Below, piece after piece: positions 48,076-57,336 of a stretch of 64,000 nucleotides of DNA. The DNA lies in NCBI RefSeq assembly GCF_040718835.1, contig NZ_JBFEFG010000280.1, forward strand, positions 1 through 64,000, written 5' to 3'. How positions within the stretch are numbered: the stretch's first letter is position 1; every line of letters begins with the position of its first letter. The notes beneath the pieces were generated by a model, which was not told the DNA's origin, searched no databases, and saw only the letters and a list, made by a program, of their open reading frames with translations. Source of the DNA: Bremerella sp. JC817. Lineage in GTDB: Bacteria > Planctomycetota > Planctomycetia > Pirellulales > Pirellulaceae. The position numbers and the translations under genes are program-made.

Positions 48076-49749
48076 TCAATTGGTCTCAGGCAGATCAAAG
48101 TTGTAATCCCGAGCGGCCGTCTTCAACTTGTTGAGGGCACGGGCTTCGATCTGGCGGATGCGTTCCTTGGTCACACCCAGTTCTTCACCAACTTCTTTCA
48201 AGGTCTGTGGCTCACGCGAGTGATCCAGGCCGAAGCGACGAATGATGATCTTCTGCTCGCGTTCGTCCAGGCGATGCAAGATCTTATCGATCTGGCGTTC
48301 ACGCTGCTGCTGAGCCATTTCCTGTTCGTACTGATCGCTACGTTCGTCGACTCGCGTGGTGAAGTATTCATCCAAACTCGTACGATAACGATCGCGATGA
48401 CGGAACTCGACCGGAATGGTTCGGGCAAAGTTCTTCATGATCGCCCAGCTACAGTAAGTGCTGAACTTGTTACCACGCGAGTAGTCGAACTTCTCGGCGG
48501 CACGAATCAGCGACATGTTTCCGTCCGAAACCAACTCGAAGAAGTCTTCGGTGGCCCCGACGTGACGCTTCGCAATCGAAACGACCAATCGCAGGTTCGA
48601 TTGAACGATCAGGTTCTTCACATCGCTGGCTTGATCATAAAGCTGTTCGATCGCGTCCATATCACTCGACTTTGGACGCTGTGGGTCGAGCACTTCACGA
48701 ATCTTCAATGCCTTGAACTTCAGGAAGTTGAACTTACGGAACAGGTGATATTCCTGCTCACGGGTCAACAGAGGCATTTCGTACAGCGAAGCCAGGTAGG
48801 TTGGCAAACCAGATGGAACGCGAACCTTTCGGGCTGGCTTTTCGTGTTCTGGCATCGAGCCCAGGATCTCTTCTTCCAACTCCGGCTTTTCAAAGTCGTC
48901 GTTGTAGATGCAATCCAGCGGCAGTTCTTCGATGTGGCGATAACGGATTTCGTTGATCACACGGTAGATCGAAGCGCGGGTACGACCATGTTTTTCAGCC
49001 AATCGGTCCACCGAGACACCATGACGATATTCGCCGTAGATGATCTGCTTGGCCGATTCGGTCAGCGGGCCGGTACCACGAGGGAAGACAGCTTCCTTCG
49101 GTTGCTCGTCGTCGTGATGCTTCAAGGTGTAACGAATCGTTTCCACGCTTCGTCCCATCTTGGCAGCCACACGCTTGGCAACCTCGGAAGGCGTTCCGCC
49201 GGCGTTGGCCAAACGGCGAGCCCGATCGATGATTTCCAGCTTTTCCGCTTCGGTCAGCTGGCTGAAATGTCGACCACGTTCGATACGATCTGGATTATCC
49301 TTCACGAAGCGTTCGACGCTGCTGCGGAGGAAACCAACGCGTTTACGGCCGTCGAACAGGAACTTGCGGCTAACGAGCCCCTGCTTACGCCAACGCGAGA
49401 TCGTTTTCGTCGAGACGTTAAAGCGATCGCTCAACTGCTCGACGGTCAACACTTCTTCCGGCACGGAGTCGACCGAGACATCGGCCGCGTCCGAAAGATC
49501 TTCGACCATCAGGCGGAGATCTTCCGCAGCCGACTTGCCTGGCAAAAGCGAGCCAACGTTCGGCTGTTCAGGTCGAAAATCAGTCAACCGGTAATAAATG
49601 TAGTCCACCGGGTACTGCTTCCCCGGCTCAATCTCGGAGATCAGTTTCTCCGCACGATTCGCCTGGTCCAGTTTACGGTCCCGTGGAGCATATTTGATTT
49701 GTTGGTCGCGCAACTGTCGCAGCGCAACGTTTTGATATCCCTTGTTCAT
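48076..49749 (-). CDS. sigma-70 family factor with N-terminal helix-turn-helix modules
   Basis: 557 residues from the ATG at 49749 (AGGG upstream). Residues 1-95 are not recognised. Residues 97-146 (EEVLTVEQLSDRFNVSTKTI, SRWRKQGLV) resemble an excisionase/MerR-type DNA-binding domain. Further helix-turn-helix-like segments lie at 186-209 (SEVAKRVAAKMGRSVETIRY) and 232-268 (VDRLAEKHGRTRASIYRVI). Then comes a normal sigma core: region 1.2 (about 315-341), region 2 with NLRLVVSIAKRHVG and GNKFSTYCSWAI (383-446), and region 4 with LKEVGEELGVTKERIRQIEA (about 516-535). The sigma-3 domain looks missing or very short. It replaces the region 1.1 layout of RpoD. It may be a principal-like or a dedicated factor; the sequence alone does not decide. 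Confidence 0.9.
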   Translation of the reverse strand: MNKGYQNVALRQLRDQQIKYAPRDRKLDQANRAEKLISEIEPGKQYPVDYIYYRLTDFRPEQPNVGSLLPGKSAAEDLRLMVEDLSDAADVSVDSVPEEVLTVEQLSDRFNVSTKTISRWRKQGLVSRKFLFDGRKRVGFLRSSVERFVKDNPDRIERGRHFSQLTEAEKLEIIDRARRLANAGGTPSEVAKRVAAKMGRSVETIRYTLKHHDDEQPKEAVFPRGTGPLTESAKQIIYGEYRHGVSVDRLAEKHGRTRASIYRVINEIRYRHIEELPLDCIYNDDFEKPELEEEILGSMPEHEKPARKVRVPSGLPTYLASLYEMPLLTREQEYHLFRKFNFLKFKALKIREVLDPQRPKSSDMDAIEQLYDQASDVKNLIVQSNLRLVVSIAKRHVGATEDFFELVSDGNMSLIRAAEKFDYSRGNKFSTYCSWAIMKNFARTIPVEFRHRDRYRTSLDEYFTTRVDERSDQYEQEMAQQQRERQIDKILHRLDEREQKIIIRRFGLDHSREPQTLKEVGEELGVTKERIRQIEARALNKLKTAARDYNFDLPETN

Positions 49750-50300
49750 GTTGTCCCTCACTCAGTGATCAACAACATCCGTCCGGTTTTCCCTGCGAGT
49801 TCCGATCGCCCAGACGATGTTTAACTTGGAGAGGGCTTCCCGTCCCGGGAAACCTTCACTCAAGCAACGGGACAGCTACCTGTCCGGAGACAAGCGCCTC
49901 TTTCTGTCAGATGCTTGAAAAGTCTAGCGGTCGCAAACAATCGAATGAAAGATCAACTATTAGCTTGCGAACCAACCTTCACTATAGACTTATACGTGGA
50001 AATGACCCCGTTGGTTGCTCATTTGTTCATGCTTTTTTAAAAATCCACCGTAGTGGGGGCCCTAAAGGCGGGTTCTAGGTCGTCGTAAGTTATTACCCTA
50101 GAACTGATTGCGAATAGCGTGCCAAAGGAACTGGATAACCACGACCTCGTAGGCACTTGTTCCAGGAATGTCAAATTCCTTTCTGGCCCAACCAAAACCG
50201 CAGGGACAAGATTCGTTCAACATGCTTTCCGGGATTGACGATTCTTCCGTATATAGCGATTTCGCTTTAATACGAGAGACCTCAATACCCAGGCCGACAC
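49750..50300. other. divergent gap upstream of the sigma factor gene
   Basis: About 550 bases with no supported gene, between divergent genes. A candidate -10, TATAAG or TATAGT on the minus strand (around 49990-50005), could serve the sigma gene, giving a long leader of over 200 bases. Dyads: GGACAG/CTGTCC (near 49870-49885) and GTTCTAGG (50072-50079) with CCTAGAAC (50097-50104). Roles unknown. Confidence 0.4.
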
Positions 50301-51752
50301 ATGTTTTTCGATGCTACCCGGGCATTCTTCGTTACGAAGAACGGCGAAAACTTGACTTCCCGCAACTGGATCGTAGTCGGAACGATGTTTTTGTCGCTGT
50401 GGGCTACTTCACCGAGCTGGGCTGCCGATAGCTGGCAGTTGACCGAGCAGATGGAGGGAAAAACTCGGCGAATCAAGACTGAGTTGAAGGTCGAAGGCAC
50501 CATGCGGATCAATCCCGACGGAAAAAAGGTCCGCCAATACCCGATGTCACTCAATGGAAAATACGTCGCCGTCGAGCGGGTACTCAGCCCCACGACGGCG
50601 GTTCGTTATTACGAAGAGGCAACCGCTGAGTCGACCGCTAACAAAAAGCCGATTACCGACACGTTGCCCACCGTCAAACGCCTGATCGCTGTCGATACGA
50701 CGGGAGATCAGCCAATTTTGTTCAATCCGGAATATACCCTCAGCCGGACCGAACTCGATTTGATCAACGTTCCGGGCAATCCCGCCGTGCTGTCCAAGCT
50801 GCTGCCAGCATTGCCGGTCAAAATCAATCAATCGTGGTCGCCTGACAACCAGACTTTAGCCCAAGTCCTGGGCATCGATGCCGTGAATAGCCACGAAGTC
50901 GCGGCAACCCTCACTGAAGTTGATGGAAATGGCTTGGCGAAGATCTCGCTGTCCGGCAAAGTCTCTGGGGCGATCCAAGGGGTTGCGACCGAAATCGAAT
51001 TGAAAGGCCGGTTAAACGTCGATACCCGCCACAAGGCCATCACCTGGTTCGCGGCGTCGATCCAGGAAGACCGCAGCATCGGTCACGCAATTCCGGGTTT
51101 CGAGACCACTGCGGTTGTCCGCACGCAGATCGAAAACGCCGAGCCCGTGTCGCAGCTGAACGACGCCTCGATCGGCAAGCTGCAACTGGCCGCCAACGAT
51201 GGCAACGAGATGCTTTCGTTCGATGGCGAAGAAGCAGGCTTCCGCGTGCTGCACCCTCGCGACTGGTTCGCCATGGCCGAAACCGCCAAACAAACCGTGT
51301 TCCGCATGGTAGGTGACGGTGAATTGATCGCCCAGGCCAACGTCAACCGACTGACGAACCTGAAGGCGGGCGAGCAGATGACGCTCGAAGGCTTCGAGGC
51401 AGAAGTGAAGAAGGCCCTGAAGGAACGTCTCGGCCAGGTCGTCGATGCTTCGCAGACCGTCAACTCGCAAGGTCTTCGCGAACTACGGGTGACCGCCGTC
51501 GGTACAGCCAACGCAATGCCGATCACTTGGATCTACTACCTGGTTTCGGACGACGCCGGCAATCGTTACTCGACCGTCTTCACCTTCGAGACCCAACTGG
51601 CCGAGAAGTTTGGCCAGGCCGATCGCTCGTTCATGAGCGGCTTCGATCTGATTGAAACCAAGCAGCCAACGGTTGCCGCTACGGAAGATGCGGACGAAGA
51701 TGACGCTCCGCAGTTGATCCAGGCCGACGCCAGTCCCGTCGAGCAGCGTTGA
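50301..51752 (+). CDS. secreted hypothetical protein
   Basis: 483 residues. A hydrophobic segment (WIVVGTMFLSLWATSPSWA) ending near residue 42 acts as a signal peptide; the 20-odd residues before it suggest that translation may start later than the ATG at 50301. The mature protein has no family I recognise. It is rich in beta-strand-like alternation, with a C-terminal domain (about 310-460) resembling the lipid/protein-binding folds seen in other planctomycete exported proteins (FRVLHPRDWFAMAETAKQTV, TWIYYLVSDDAGNRYSTVFT). It ends in an acidic tail. Confidence 0.8.
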   Translation: MFFDATRAFFVTKNGENLTSRNWIVVGTMFLSLWATSPSWAADSWQLTEQMEGKTRRIKTELKVEGTMRINPDGKKVRQYPMSLNGKYVAVERVLSPTTAVRYYEEATAESTANKKPITDTLPTVKRLIAVDTTGDQPILFNPEYTLSRTELDLINVPGNPAVLSKLLPALPVKINQSWSPDNQTLAQVLGIDAVNSHEVAATLTEVDGNGLAKISLSGKVSGAIQGVATEIELKGRLNVDTRHKAITWFAASIQEDRSIGHAIPGFETTAVVRTQIENAEPVSQLNDASIGKLQLAANDGNEMLSFDGEEAGFRVLHPRDWFAMAETAKQTVFRMVGDGELIAQANVNRLTNLKAGEQMTLEGFEAEVKKALKERLGQVVDASQTVNSQGLRELRVTAVGTANAMPITWIYYLVSDDAGNRYSTVFTFETQLAEKFGQADRSFMSGFDLIETKQPTVAATEDADEDDAPQLIQADASPVEQR

Positions 51753-51821
51753 CCTGCGGCCCAATTGCGTACAATTGGAGCTGACCTGCTTTGATTGCTC
51801 ATCGATGACAAAGGCCTAGCT

Positions 51822-52586
51822 GTGATTGTACGCCCCTATCGGTCACCCACCGGGGACTCGATGCTGTTTCTGATTCCCCAGTCGATCCACGCCGCTCTCT
51901 CGGGCGACCTGGCATCGCATTGGGGTAATGGCTCGGTGCCTTCTCTGATTCACCCGGAAGTTGTCTGGCCAGCCATCTTTCATCATGACGATGGCTGGAT
52001 GACGACCGACCGCTCGCCACCGATCAATCCCGAAACGAAGCGGCCTCTTACGTTTCTCGATACGCCCACGGACCTTGCACACGAGATCTGGACCAAGTCG
52101 ATCGAAGGGGCGGCACGCATCAGTCCGTTCGCGCAGTACCTGATTGCCGAACACTTCATGTCGCTGCGAGAGCATAGCCACGCCGCCGACACACCCGCCG
52201 GCCAGAAATTCGTCCACAAGTACGAAGAGCTGTGCGATACCTGGCGCGACAATTGGGAATCGCGTCATCCGCTGTGCAACGATCAGGAAGTGAAGCTGGC
52301 GATCGAGCAATTGCGATTCTTCGACTGGTTCAGCTTGTGGCTTTGCCTGGATGAACGGACAGAGCCACACACCTTTGAGGAAACACCGGCGCACCGACCG
52401 CTGACCATTACACCTCAGCCGGAAGACACCATGCAGGTCGATCCATGGCCGTGGAACACCGACCACATGCACGTGGCGGTCGGCGGCTACCTGGTGCCGG
52501 ATCGCGACTACGAAGACACCGACGATCTGCTGCTGGAGATGAACGACTGGTGCCGGATGGAGTGGCTATTTGTGCCGGCCACCTAA
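51822..52586 (+). CDS. DUF3891 family protein
   Basis: 254 residues from a GTG at 51822 (VIVRPY...), preferred over a TTG at 51795 because family members begin M-I-V-R and AAAGG lies 7 bases upstream. Recognisable features: LIPQSIHAALSGDLASHWG, a HHDDGW motif like a metal-binding HD pair, PFAQYLIAEHFMSL, and a C-terminal DWCRMEWLF. It has no known biochemical role. Its stop overlaps the convergent VIT gene stop by four bases. Confidence 0.8.
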   Translation: MIVRPYRSPTGDSMLFLIPQSIHAALSGDLASHWGNGSVPSLIHPEVVWPAIFHHDDGWMTTDRSPPINPETKRPLTFLDTPTDLAHEIWTKSIEGAARISPFAQYLIAEHFMSLREHSHAADTPAGQKFVHKYEELCDTWRDNWESRHPLCNDQEVKLAIEQLRFFDWFSLWLCLDERTEPHTFEETPAHRPLTITPQPEDTMQVDPWPWNTDHMHVAVGGYLVPDRDYEDTDDLLLEMNDWCRMEWLFVPAT

Positions 52587-53284
52587 CTGACCGACACACC
52601 AAAGACCCAACCGATCAGCGACGTCGCTACCAAGGCAACGATTCCCCAGAACGCGACGCGGACAGCTCCTTTCAGCATGGAAGCCCCGCCCACCGCGGCC
52701 GACATCGCCCCGAGACCTGTCAGGCTGAGCACCGTGGTGATCGAAACCAGAATCACACTCAGCGAACGGGGAGCCAGCGCGGCAACGGCCACTGGCAAAG
52801 CTGCTCCGATACTGAAGGATAAGGCCGAAGCCCAGGCGGCCTGAAGCGGTCGAGCAACGAACTGCTCGGTGATCCCCAGTTCATCACGCAGATGAGCCTT
52901 CAAGGCGTCTTTCTCCATCAACTGCGAAGCGACCTGGCGGGCAAGCTCCGGCTCGAGGCCTCGTTCCACATAGATTCCCGTCAGTTCGTGGAGCTCCCCT
53001 TCCGGATCGCTGGCCAACTCGGCCGTTTCGAGCTCGGTATCGGCCTTTTCGGTGTCGGCCTGGGAACTGACCGAGACGTATTCGCCCGCCGCCATCGACA
53101 TGGCCCCTGAAGTAAGACCGGCCAGCCCGGCCAAGACAATCTGCGAGTAGCCTGCGTCGGCTGCGGCAACGCCCACGATCAGACTTCCGACCGAGAGGAT
53201 ACCGTCGTTGGCCCCCAAGACGGCGGCTCGCAGCCAACCGATATGTTCCGAGCGATGCAGTTCTCGATGCGGCCTGCGAATCAT
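52583..53284 (-). CDS. VIT1/CCC1-family iron/manganese transporter
   Basis: 233 residues. The family signature is strong: GWLRAAVLGANDGILSVGSLIVGVA in the first membrane helix region, then GAMSMAAGEYVSVSSQ with the metal-binding Met/Gly/Glu cluster, a cytoplasmic helical segment rich in Glu (about 75-130) and three further membrane helices. Members export Fe2+ or Mn2+ from the cytoplasm or into stores. No promoter was identified. The 3' end overlaps the DUF3891 gene by four bases in convergent orientation. Confidence 0.9.
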   Translation of the reverse strand: MIRRPHRELHRSEHIGWLRAAVLGANDGILSVGSLIVGVAAADAGYSQIVLAGLAGLTSGAMSMAAGEYVSVSSQADTEKADTELETAELASDPEGELHELTGIYVERGLEPELARQVASQLMEKDALKAHLRDELGITEQFVARPLQAAWASALSFSIGAALPVAVAALAPRSLSVILVSITTVLSLTGLGAMSAAVGGASMLKGAVRVAFWGIVALVATSLIGWVFGVSVS

Positions 53285-53335
53285 GTCTCTACCTTTTCGC
53301 TTTGGTGAAAGGATCTTCGGCCGACCTGGCCATCG

Positions 53336-54661
53336 CTACTTCTGCGGTTGCATGAGATTCCCGAGGGCCTCTTCCCAATTCTCCGCACCGATCACCGGCA
53401 AGGCGAACTGAAACGCTTCGTCTTCGCCTGCTGTGCCAGCCGCCTGAAACACTTCGTACATCTTACGTTTCAGATCAGGCGTGCAAATGTGCCCCGGCTT
53501 GTTGGTCCACAGCCCGAGGTTCAAACCACCTTCCTCGGCATGGTCGGTATGGCGATGCAGCATGAAGGCGTCGATCCCGGACAAGCGATCCACCTTTTTA
53601 TACGCCAAGGCATAGGCCGCCGCTTGCTCCAGTTCGCCATCAGGGCGCGAAAGATCGCAGTGAAAACCTTGCTCCGACAAGATCACGCGGCGCGGCTGGC
53701 CTTCCCACTGCAGTGGCTCTCGCTGCAAGTAGTCGGTCAGGACCTGCAGATTGCGAAAGGTAATCACCGGAGTCTCGGCGTGGTGCAGGGAATGCCGGGT
53801 ATCCAACCAGAACCGAGGATTGGGAAGCGGTTCCGGGTACGGATGATAGGCGACATGCCAATCGTAGTCGCCTTGCTGGCGGGCAGCAGCCGCGAATCGG
53901 TCGAGGAACTCTCGGCCTGCCATGCACTGCTGCGGACTACCTGCCGCGTAACGAAGGTTCCAGCAATGATCCATCGAAATGTAAACGCGAGCATGCTCGG
54001 AAAACTTCCGCACTGCTTGATGGATGATGCGTACCGCTTTCTCGTATTGGTCGATTACCGCTTCTGGTTCAGCCGGCCCCATGTTGGCCCAGAACCAGTG
54101 ACTGTTCACTTCGTTACCGCAGATATAGCCCCAGACTCGCCCGTGGCCTGAGTCACTGCTGTAGCGGTTCGCCAAGAACTCGATGCAGGCCTGCAGGGCT
54201 TCCTTCCCTTCGTCAGTCGTCATCTGGAACATCCCGATCGGCCCTGTCGTCGGGTCACCGGAGGCGTAATCGGGATGCAGCATCAAACGATCACGGTCGG
54301 CATCGCCTGACACGTATGTCAGCAGGATCAGGGTGACGACAATGTTGCGATCGCTGAGCGGCTTGACCCGAGCATCGATCCCGGCGACCTGGCCCGGCGA
54401 GAAGGCAAACCGATGGCCATTTACTTCCCAGGTCGGACCACCTTCTTTGCCCGTCGGATCGATCAACCGCGTCAGGTCGACATTGAGCGCCGCGTGTTGA
54501 ACTCCGAGCGCGACTGCGTCTTCGATCATCTGGACCTGTAGGCCCTTCTTATTGGGCGTAACCGGGAAAGGATCGGCATTCGGCTGCTCGGCCATCGCCA
54601 GACAACTCCAGACGAACATACCAGTCAACGCACCACAGAAAGCAAATCGCATTGCAGGCAT
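53336..54661 (-). CDS. secreted DUF5722 protein, glycoside-hydrolase-like
   Basis: 441 residues; starts at ATG 54661 or 54652. A signal peptide ends near LAMAEQ. The domain begins KKGLQVQMIEDAVALGVQHAALNVDL and has the TIM-barrel-like features of DUF5722: GYICGNEVNSHWFW (Asn-Glu, like the acid/base of clan-A hydrolases), YHPYPEPL, and VILSEQGFHC (Glu, like a nucleophile). A polysaccharide-cleaving role outside the cytoplasm is likely but unproven; substrate unknown. It is divergent from clc and has its own predicted promoter. Confidence 0.85.
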   Translation of the reverse strand: MPAMRFAFCGALTGMFVWSCLAMAEQPNADPFPVTPNKKGLQVQMIEDAVALGVQHAALNVDLTRLIDPTGKEGGPTWEVNGHRFAFSPGQVAGIDARVKPLSDRNIVVTLILLTYVSGDADRDRLMLHPDYASGDPTTGPIGMFQMTTDEGKEALQACIEFLANRYSSDSGHGRVWGYICGNEVNSHWFWANMGPAEPEAVIDQYEKAVRIIHQAVRKFSEHARVYISMDHCWNLRYAAGSPQQCMAGREFLDRFAAAARQQGDYDWHVAYHPYPEPLPNPRFWLDTRHSLHHAETPVITFRNLQVLTDYLQREPLQWEGQPRRVILSEQGFHCDLSRPDGELEQAAAYALAYKKVDRLSGIDAFMLHRHTDHAEEGGLNLGLWTNKPGHICTPDLKRKMYEVFQAAGTAGEDEAFQFALPVIGAENWEEALGNLMQPQK

Positions 54662-54750
54662 CTACCACGGTCAGGAAGGTTGAGTGAGGCGGGAAGGGGA
54701 GGGGCGATCGGCGATGGCAACGCATGCCAAACGTGATCGGGTGTATGTCT

Positions 54751-54779
54751 ATCATAAGCCCGCCACGAATCGATCCCAA
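54751..54779 (-). promoter_or_regulatory. candidate promoter of the DUF5722 gene
   Basis: On the minus strand TTGGGA (54779-54774) and TATGAT (54756-54751) are 17 bases apart, starting about 80 bases before the ATG. Confidence 0.45.
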
Positions 54780-55155
54780 TCCTAGACCAGGGGGGATCAT
54801 TCACGAGTTTGTCCCGCCTGCAGGAACGCTCGCCAGTTGGCTTGAACTTCAGAACGAAGGTGGGTCGTATTGCGCAACGCAAACCCGATCCATTCCCTAC
54901 CTCCTGCTAAGGATGCCTCCTGAACGGAGTGATTTGTCGTTAATTCCCGCACAATCGACGCATTCGGTTTCACTGGCTTGCGGACATCCTACTCTCGTTC
55001 GCTCTCTTTTTGGCGATCCGACTCGATGCCCAGCCTCGTTGCTTCCGATCAACGCTGTATGAGCTACGTTTTCGGACCGATTCTCGCGGCGAAGCTCGAG
55101 AAGTCTCCCAGCGAAATCGCATGTTGAACGTCCCCCAAGTGAAGGAATTGAACTA
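54780..55155. other. divergent gap upstream of the CLC gene
   Basis: No gene seen. The region must hold the promoter of the CLC gene; I found no clear pair of boxes. I also looked for a fluoride riboswitch, which often precedes CLC-F genes, and saw none. AAGGAA lies about 9 bases before the CLC start. Confidence 0.45.
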
Positions 55156-56892
55156 ATGGCAGCTGATGCCCAGCCAAGCACCACCGATGAAAAGCCGCTG
55201 AACCTTTGGCTTCTGGCTGTGCTGGGTGTCTTCACGGGCGTGATCGCCGGCGTGGGTGCCTGGGGCTTCCGGATGGTGATTGGCCTCGTTCACAACGTTC
55301 TGTTCCTGGGACAGTTCGCATTTGAATACGACGCGAACCTTCACACAGCCCCAAGCCCTTTTGGCTGGGCGATCATTTTCGTCCCGGTCATCGGGGCGCT
55401 GATCGTTGCGTGGCTCGTCGGAAACTTCGCTCCTGAAGCGAAGGGGCATGGCGTGCCAGAAGTGATGGACGCGATCTACTATCACGACGGCATCATCCGC
55501 CCTCGAGTCGCCGCCGTGAAAGCGTTGGCCTCGGCCTTTTCGATCGGCAGTGGTGCCGCAGTGGGTCGCGAAGGCCCGATTATTCAAATCGGCTCGGCAT
55601 TCGGTTCGACCGTGGGTCAATTGATCCGCATGTCGTCGCACGACCGCATCACCTTAATCGCCGCAGGCTCGGGCGCTGGCATCGCGGCCACCTTCAACGC
55701 TCCGCTCGGGGGCGTGGTGTTCGCGATCGAGCTTTTGCTGACCGCCATTTCCGCGCGAACGCTGATGGTTGTTTCCGCCGCGACGGTGACCGCCACGTAT
55801 ATCTCGCAGCGGCTGATTGGCGTCGATCCGAGCTTCAACATTCCTGCACTTGAACAACCGGTCTTTCAGCTCGACCGACCAGAAGTCTTGCTGCTGTTCA
55901 TTCCGCTGGGTGTGATCGTCGGCTTTTTGTCGGTGGTGTTCATCCGAGGGATCTACGGGATGGAAGACATCTTTGAACGCATCCCTGGCAACTACTACAC
56001 GCGGCATGCCCTCGGCATGATCTGCGTGGGCGTGATGATGTACATCCTGCTGCGAACGACCGGGCACTATTACATCCAAGGGGTCGGCTACGCGTCGATT
56101 ATGGATGTGCTGCAAGGCGTGCTCACCAATCCTTCGCTGTTACTCTTGCTGCTGGTCCTGAAGCTGTTGGCGACGAGCCTCAGTCTTGGATCTGGGGCAT
56201 CGGGCGGTGTGTTTTCGCCAGCCTTGTTTGTGGGTGCCACCGGCGGGGCTGCCTTCGGTCACCTTTGCATGGCCATGTTCCCAGGCCTGGAACTCGACCT
56301 GGCGACCTTCGCGATCGCCGGTATGGCGGCTTCGATTGCCGGATCCACAGGAGCGATGCTGACCGGGATCATCATGATCTCCGAGATGACCCAAGACTCG
56401 ACCGTCGTACTTCCGTTGATTCTGGCGGTCTCGGTTGCCAGTGCGATTCGCCGGGGTGTGATGCGCGAAAGCGTCTACACGATGAAACTGATTCACCGCG
56501 GGCACATCGTCACGGAAGGTCTTCAGTCACCGTTTTTGGGAATGCGATGGGCAGGCGATGTGATGGCCTGGAACTTCGCGGTTCAAGGCGAAGGTGCGGT
56601 CGTACCTAAGGGAAGCACGCAAACTATCCTGGTCGAGAAAGATGGCCAGGTCGTCGATATCTATCAGCCAGCCTCGCAGTTGGAGCCAGGGCAATCCCCG
56701 GAGACGACGCGTTACATCACGATCTGCGAGCGAGATGACCTGCCGACTGTCCTGCACGCGATGGATACCGCCGAGTCCGACATTGCATTGGTCTCGCGAA
56801 ACCCGACCGCTCCGACCGCCAGCGATGTGATCGGTGTGTTGACCCGGTCGCGACTGATGATGGTCCTGCAGCAGCAAAAGAAACTGCTTTAG
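55156..56892 (+). CDS. CLC-family chloride channel or Cl-/H+ antiporter
   Basis: 578 residues with about ten to twelve membrane segments (15-440) and a cytoplasmic C-terminal region (about 450-578) resembling a degenerate CBS pair. Selectivity motifs: GHGVP (97-101) in place of the usual GSGIP, GREGP (137-141) with the gating glutamate E139, and GSGASGGVFSP. E139 argues for a chloride-type protein rather than a fluoride exporter. It may serve acid or osmotic response. A bidirectional terminator follows. Confidence 0.95.
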   Translation: MAADAQPSTTDEKPLNLWLLAVLGVFTGVIAGVGAWGFRMVIGLVHNVLFLGQFAFEYDANLHTAPSPFGWAIIFVPVIGALIVAWLVGNFAPEAKGHGVPEVMDAIYYHDGIIRPRVAAVKALASAFSIGSGAAVGREGPIIQIGSAFGSTVGQLIRMSSHDRITLIAAGSGAGIAATFNAPLGGVVFAIELLLTAISARTLMVVSAATVTATYISQRLIGVDPSFNIPALEQPVFQLDRPEVLLLFIPLGVIVGFLSVVFIRGIYGMEDIFERIPGNYYTRHALGMICVGVMMYILLRTTGHYYIQGVGYASIMDVLQGVLTNPSLLLLLLVLKLLATSLSLGSGASGGVFSPALFVGATGGAAFGHLCMAMFPGLELDLATFAIAGMAASIAGSTGAMLTGIIMISEMTQDSTVVLPLILAVSVASAIRRGVMRESVYTMKLIHRGHIVTEGLQSPFLGMRWAGDVMAWNFAVQGEGAVVPKGSTQTILVEKDGQVVDIYQPASQLEPGQSPETTRYITICERDDLPTVLHAMDTAESDIALVSRNPTAPTASDVIGVLTRSRLMMVLQQQKKLL

Positions 56893-56907
56893 ATCGAGCC
56901 AGGCCAC

Positions 56908-56943
56908 AAAAAAAGCCCTGACCGATTGGCCAGGGCTTTTTCT
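56908..56943. terminator. bidirectional intrinsic terminator
   Basis: AAAGCCCTG (56912-56920) pairs with CAGGGCTTT (56931-56939); it is flanked by an A-run on the left and a T-run on the right, so it ends both the CLC gene (+) and the small basic protein gene (-). Confidence 0.88.
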
Positions 56944-56973
56944 TGTACGTGAGCGAAGGCTCGCGAGAGACGA

Positions 56974-57180
56974 CTACTTCTTGCCGTCTTCTTCTTTGAC
57001 CTTCTTCTTCTTCTTCATCGAGATCTTGATGACGCGGGTCTTCGGCAGACCGATCGGCGAAGTCGATTCTTCGTCGAAGGTTCCCTTAGCCTTCATCTGG
57101 GCGATACGTTCCGACCGCTTCAACACACTGCGGGTCGAGATACCGCCCCGCTTCACTTTCAGGCTCTTATCGATGGTCAC
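56974..57180 (-). CDS. PVC-superphylum small basic signature protein
   Basis: 68 residues from a GTG with AGGAGAG 7 bases upstream. It begins MTIDKSLKVKRGG, contains RSVLKRSERIAQMKAKG and GLPKTRVIKISMKKKKK, and ends in mixed Lys/Glu. This matches the small basic protein conserved in Planctomycetes, Verrucomicrobia, Chlamydiae and Lentisphaerae, described as a PVC signature protein and suspected to bind nucleic acid or rRNA. Function is not established. It stands alone between terminator and kinase gene. Confidence 0.88.
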   Translation of the reverse strand: MTIDKSLKVKRGGISTRSVLKRSERIAQMKAKGTFDEESTSPIGLPKTRVIKISMKKKKKVKEEDGKK

Positions 57181-57336
57181 GGAAACTCTCCTGATTTATG
57201 CGTATCTGGCGGCCAACATGGACTCCGCCGAGTGGTAAATCGCTTTAACGATCGTTTTCTACCGAGGGGAAACGCACCATGATACCAGAGCCCCCACAAG
57301 CGTCAAGCCGTAACAATCCCGCCCAATGGGCTGTTT

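Noticed and set aside
47998..49824. A 608-codon + strand frame opposite the sigma factor gene
   Set aside because: Antisense shadow of a clear sigma-70 gene, and it would run through the bidirectional terminator at 48004-48036.
51795..51821. TTG start for the DUF3891 gene
   Set aside because: The GTG at 51822 has AAAGG at good spacing and gives the usual family N-terminus.
54780..55155. Fluoride riboswitch before the CLC gene
   Set aside because: The conserved fluoride-motif bases were not found, and the GREGP glutamate marks a chloride-type CLC.
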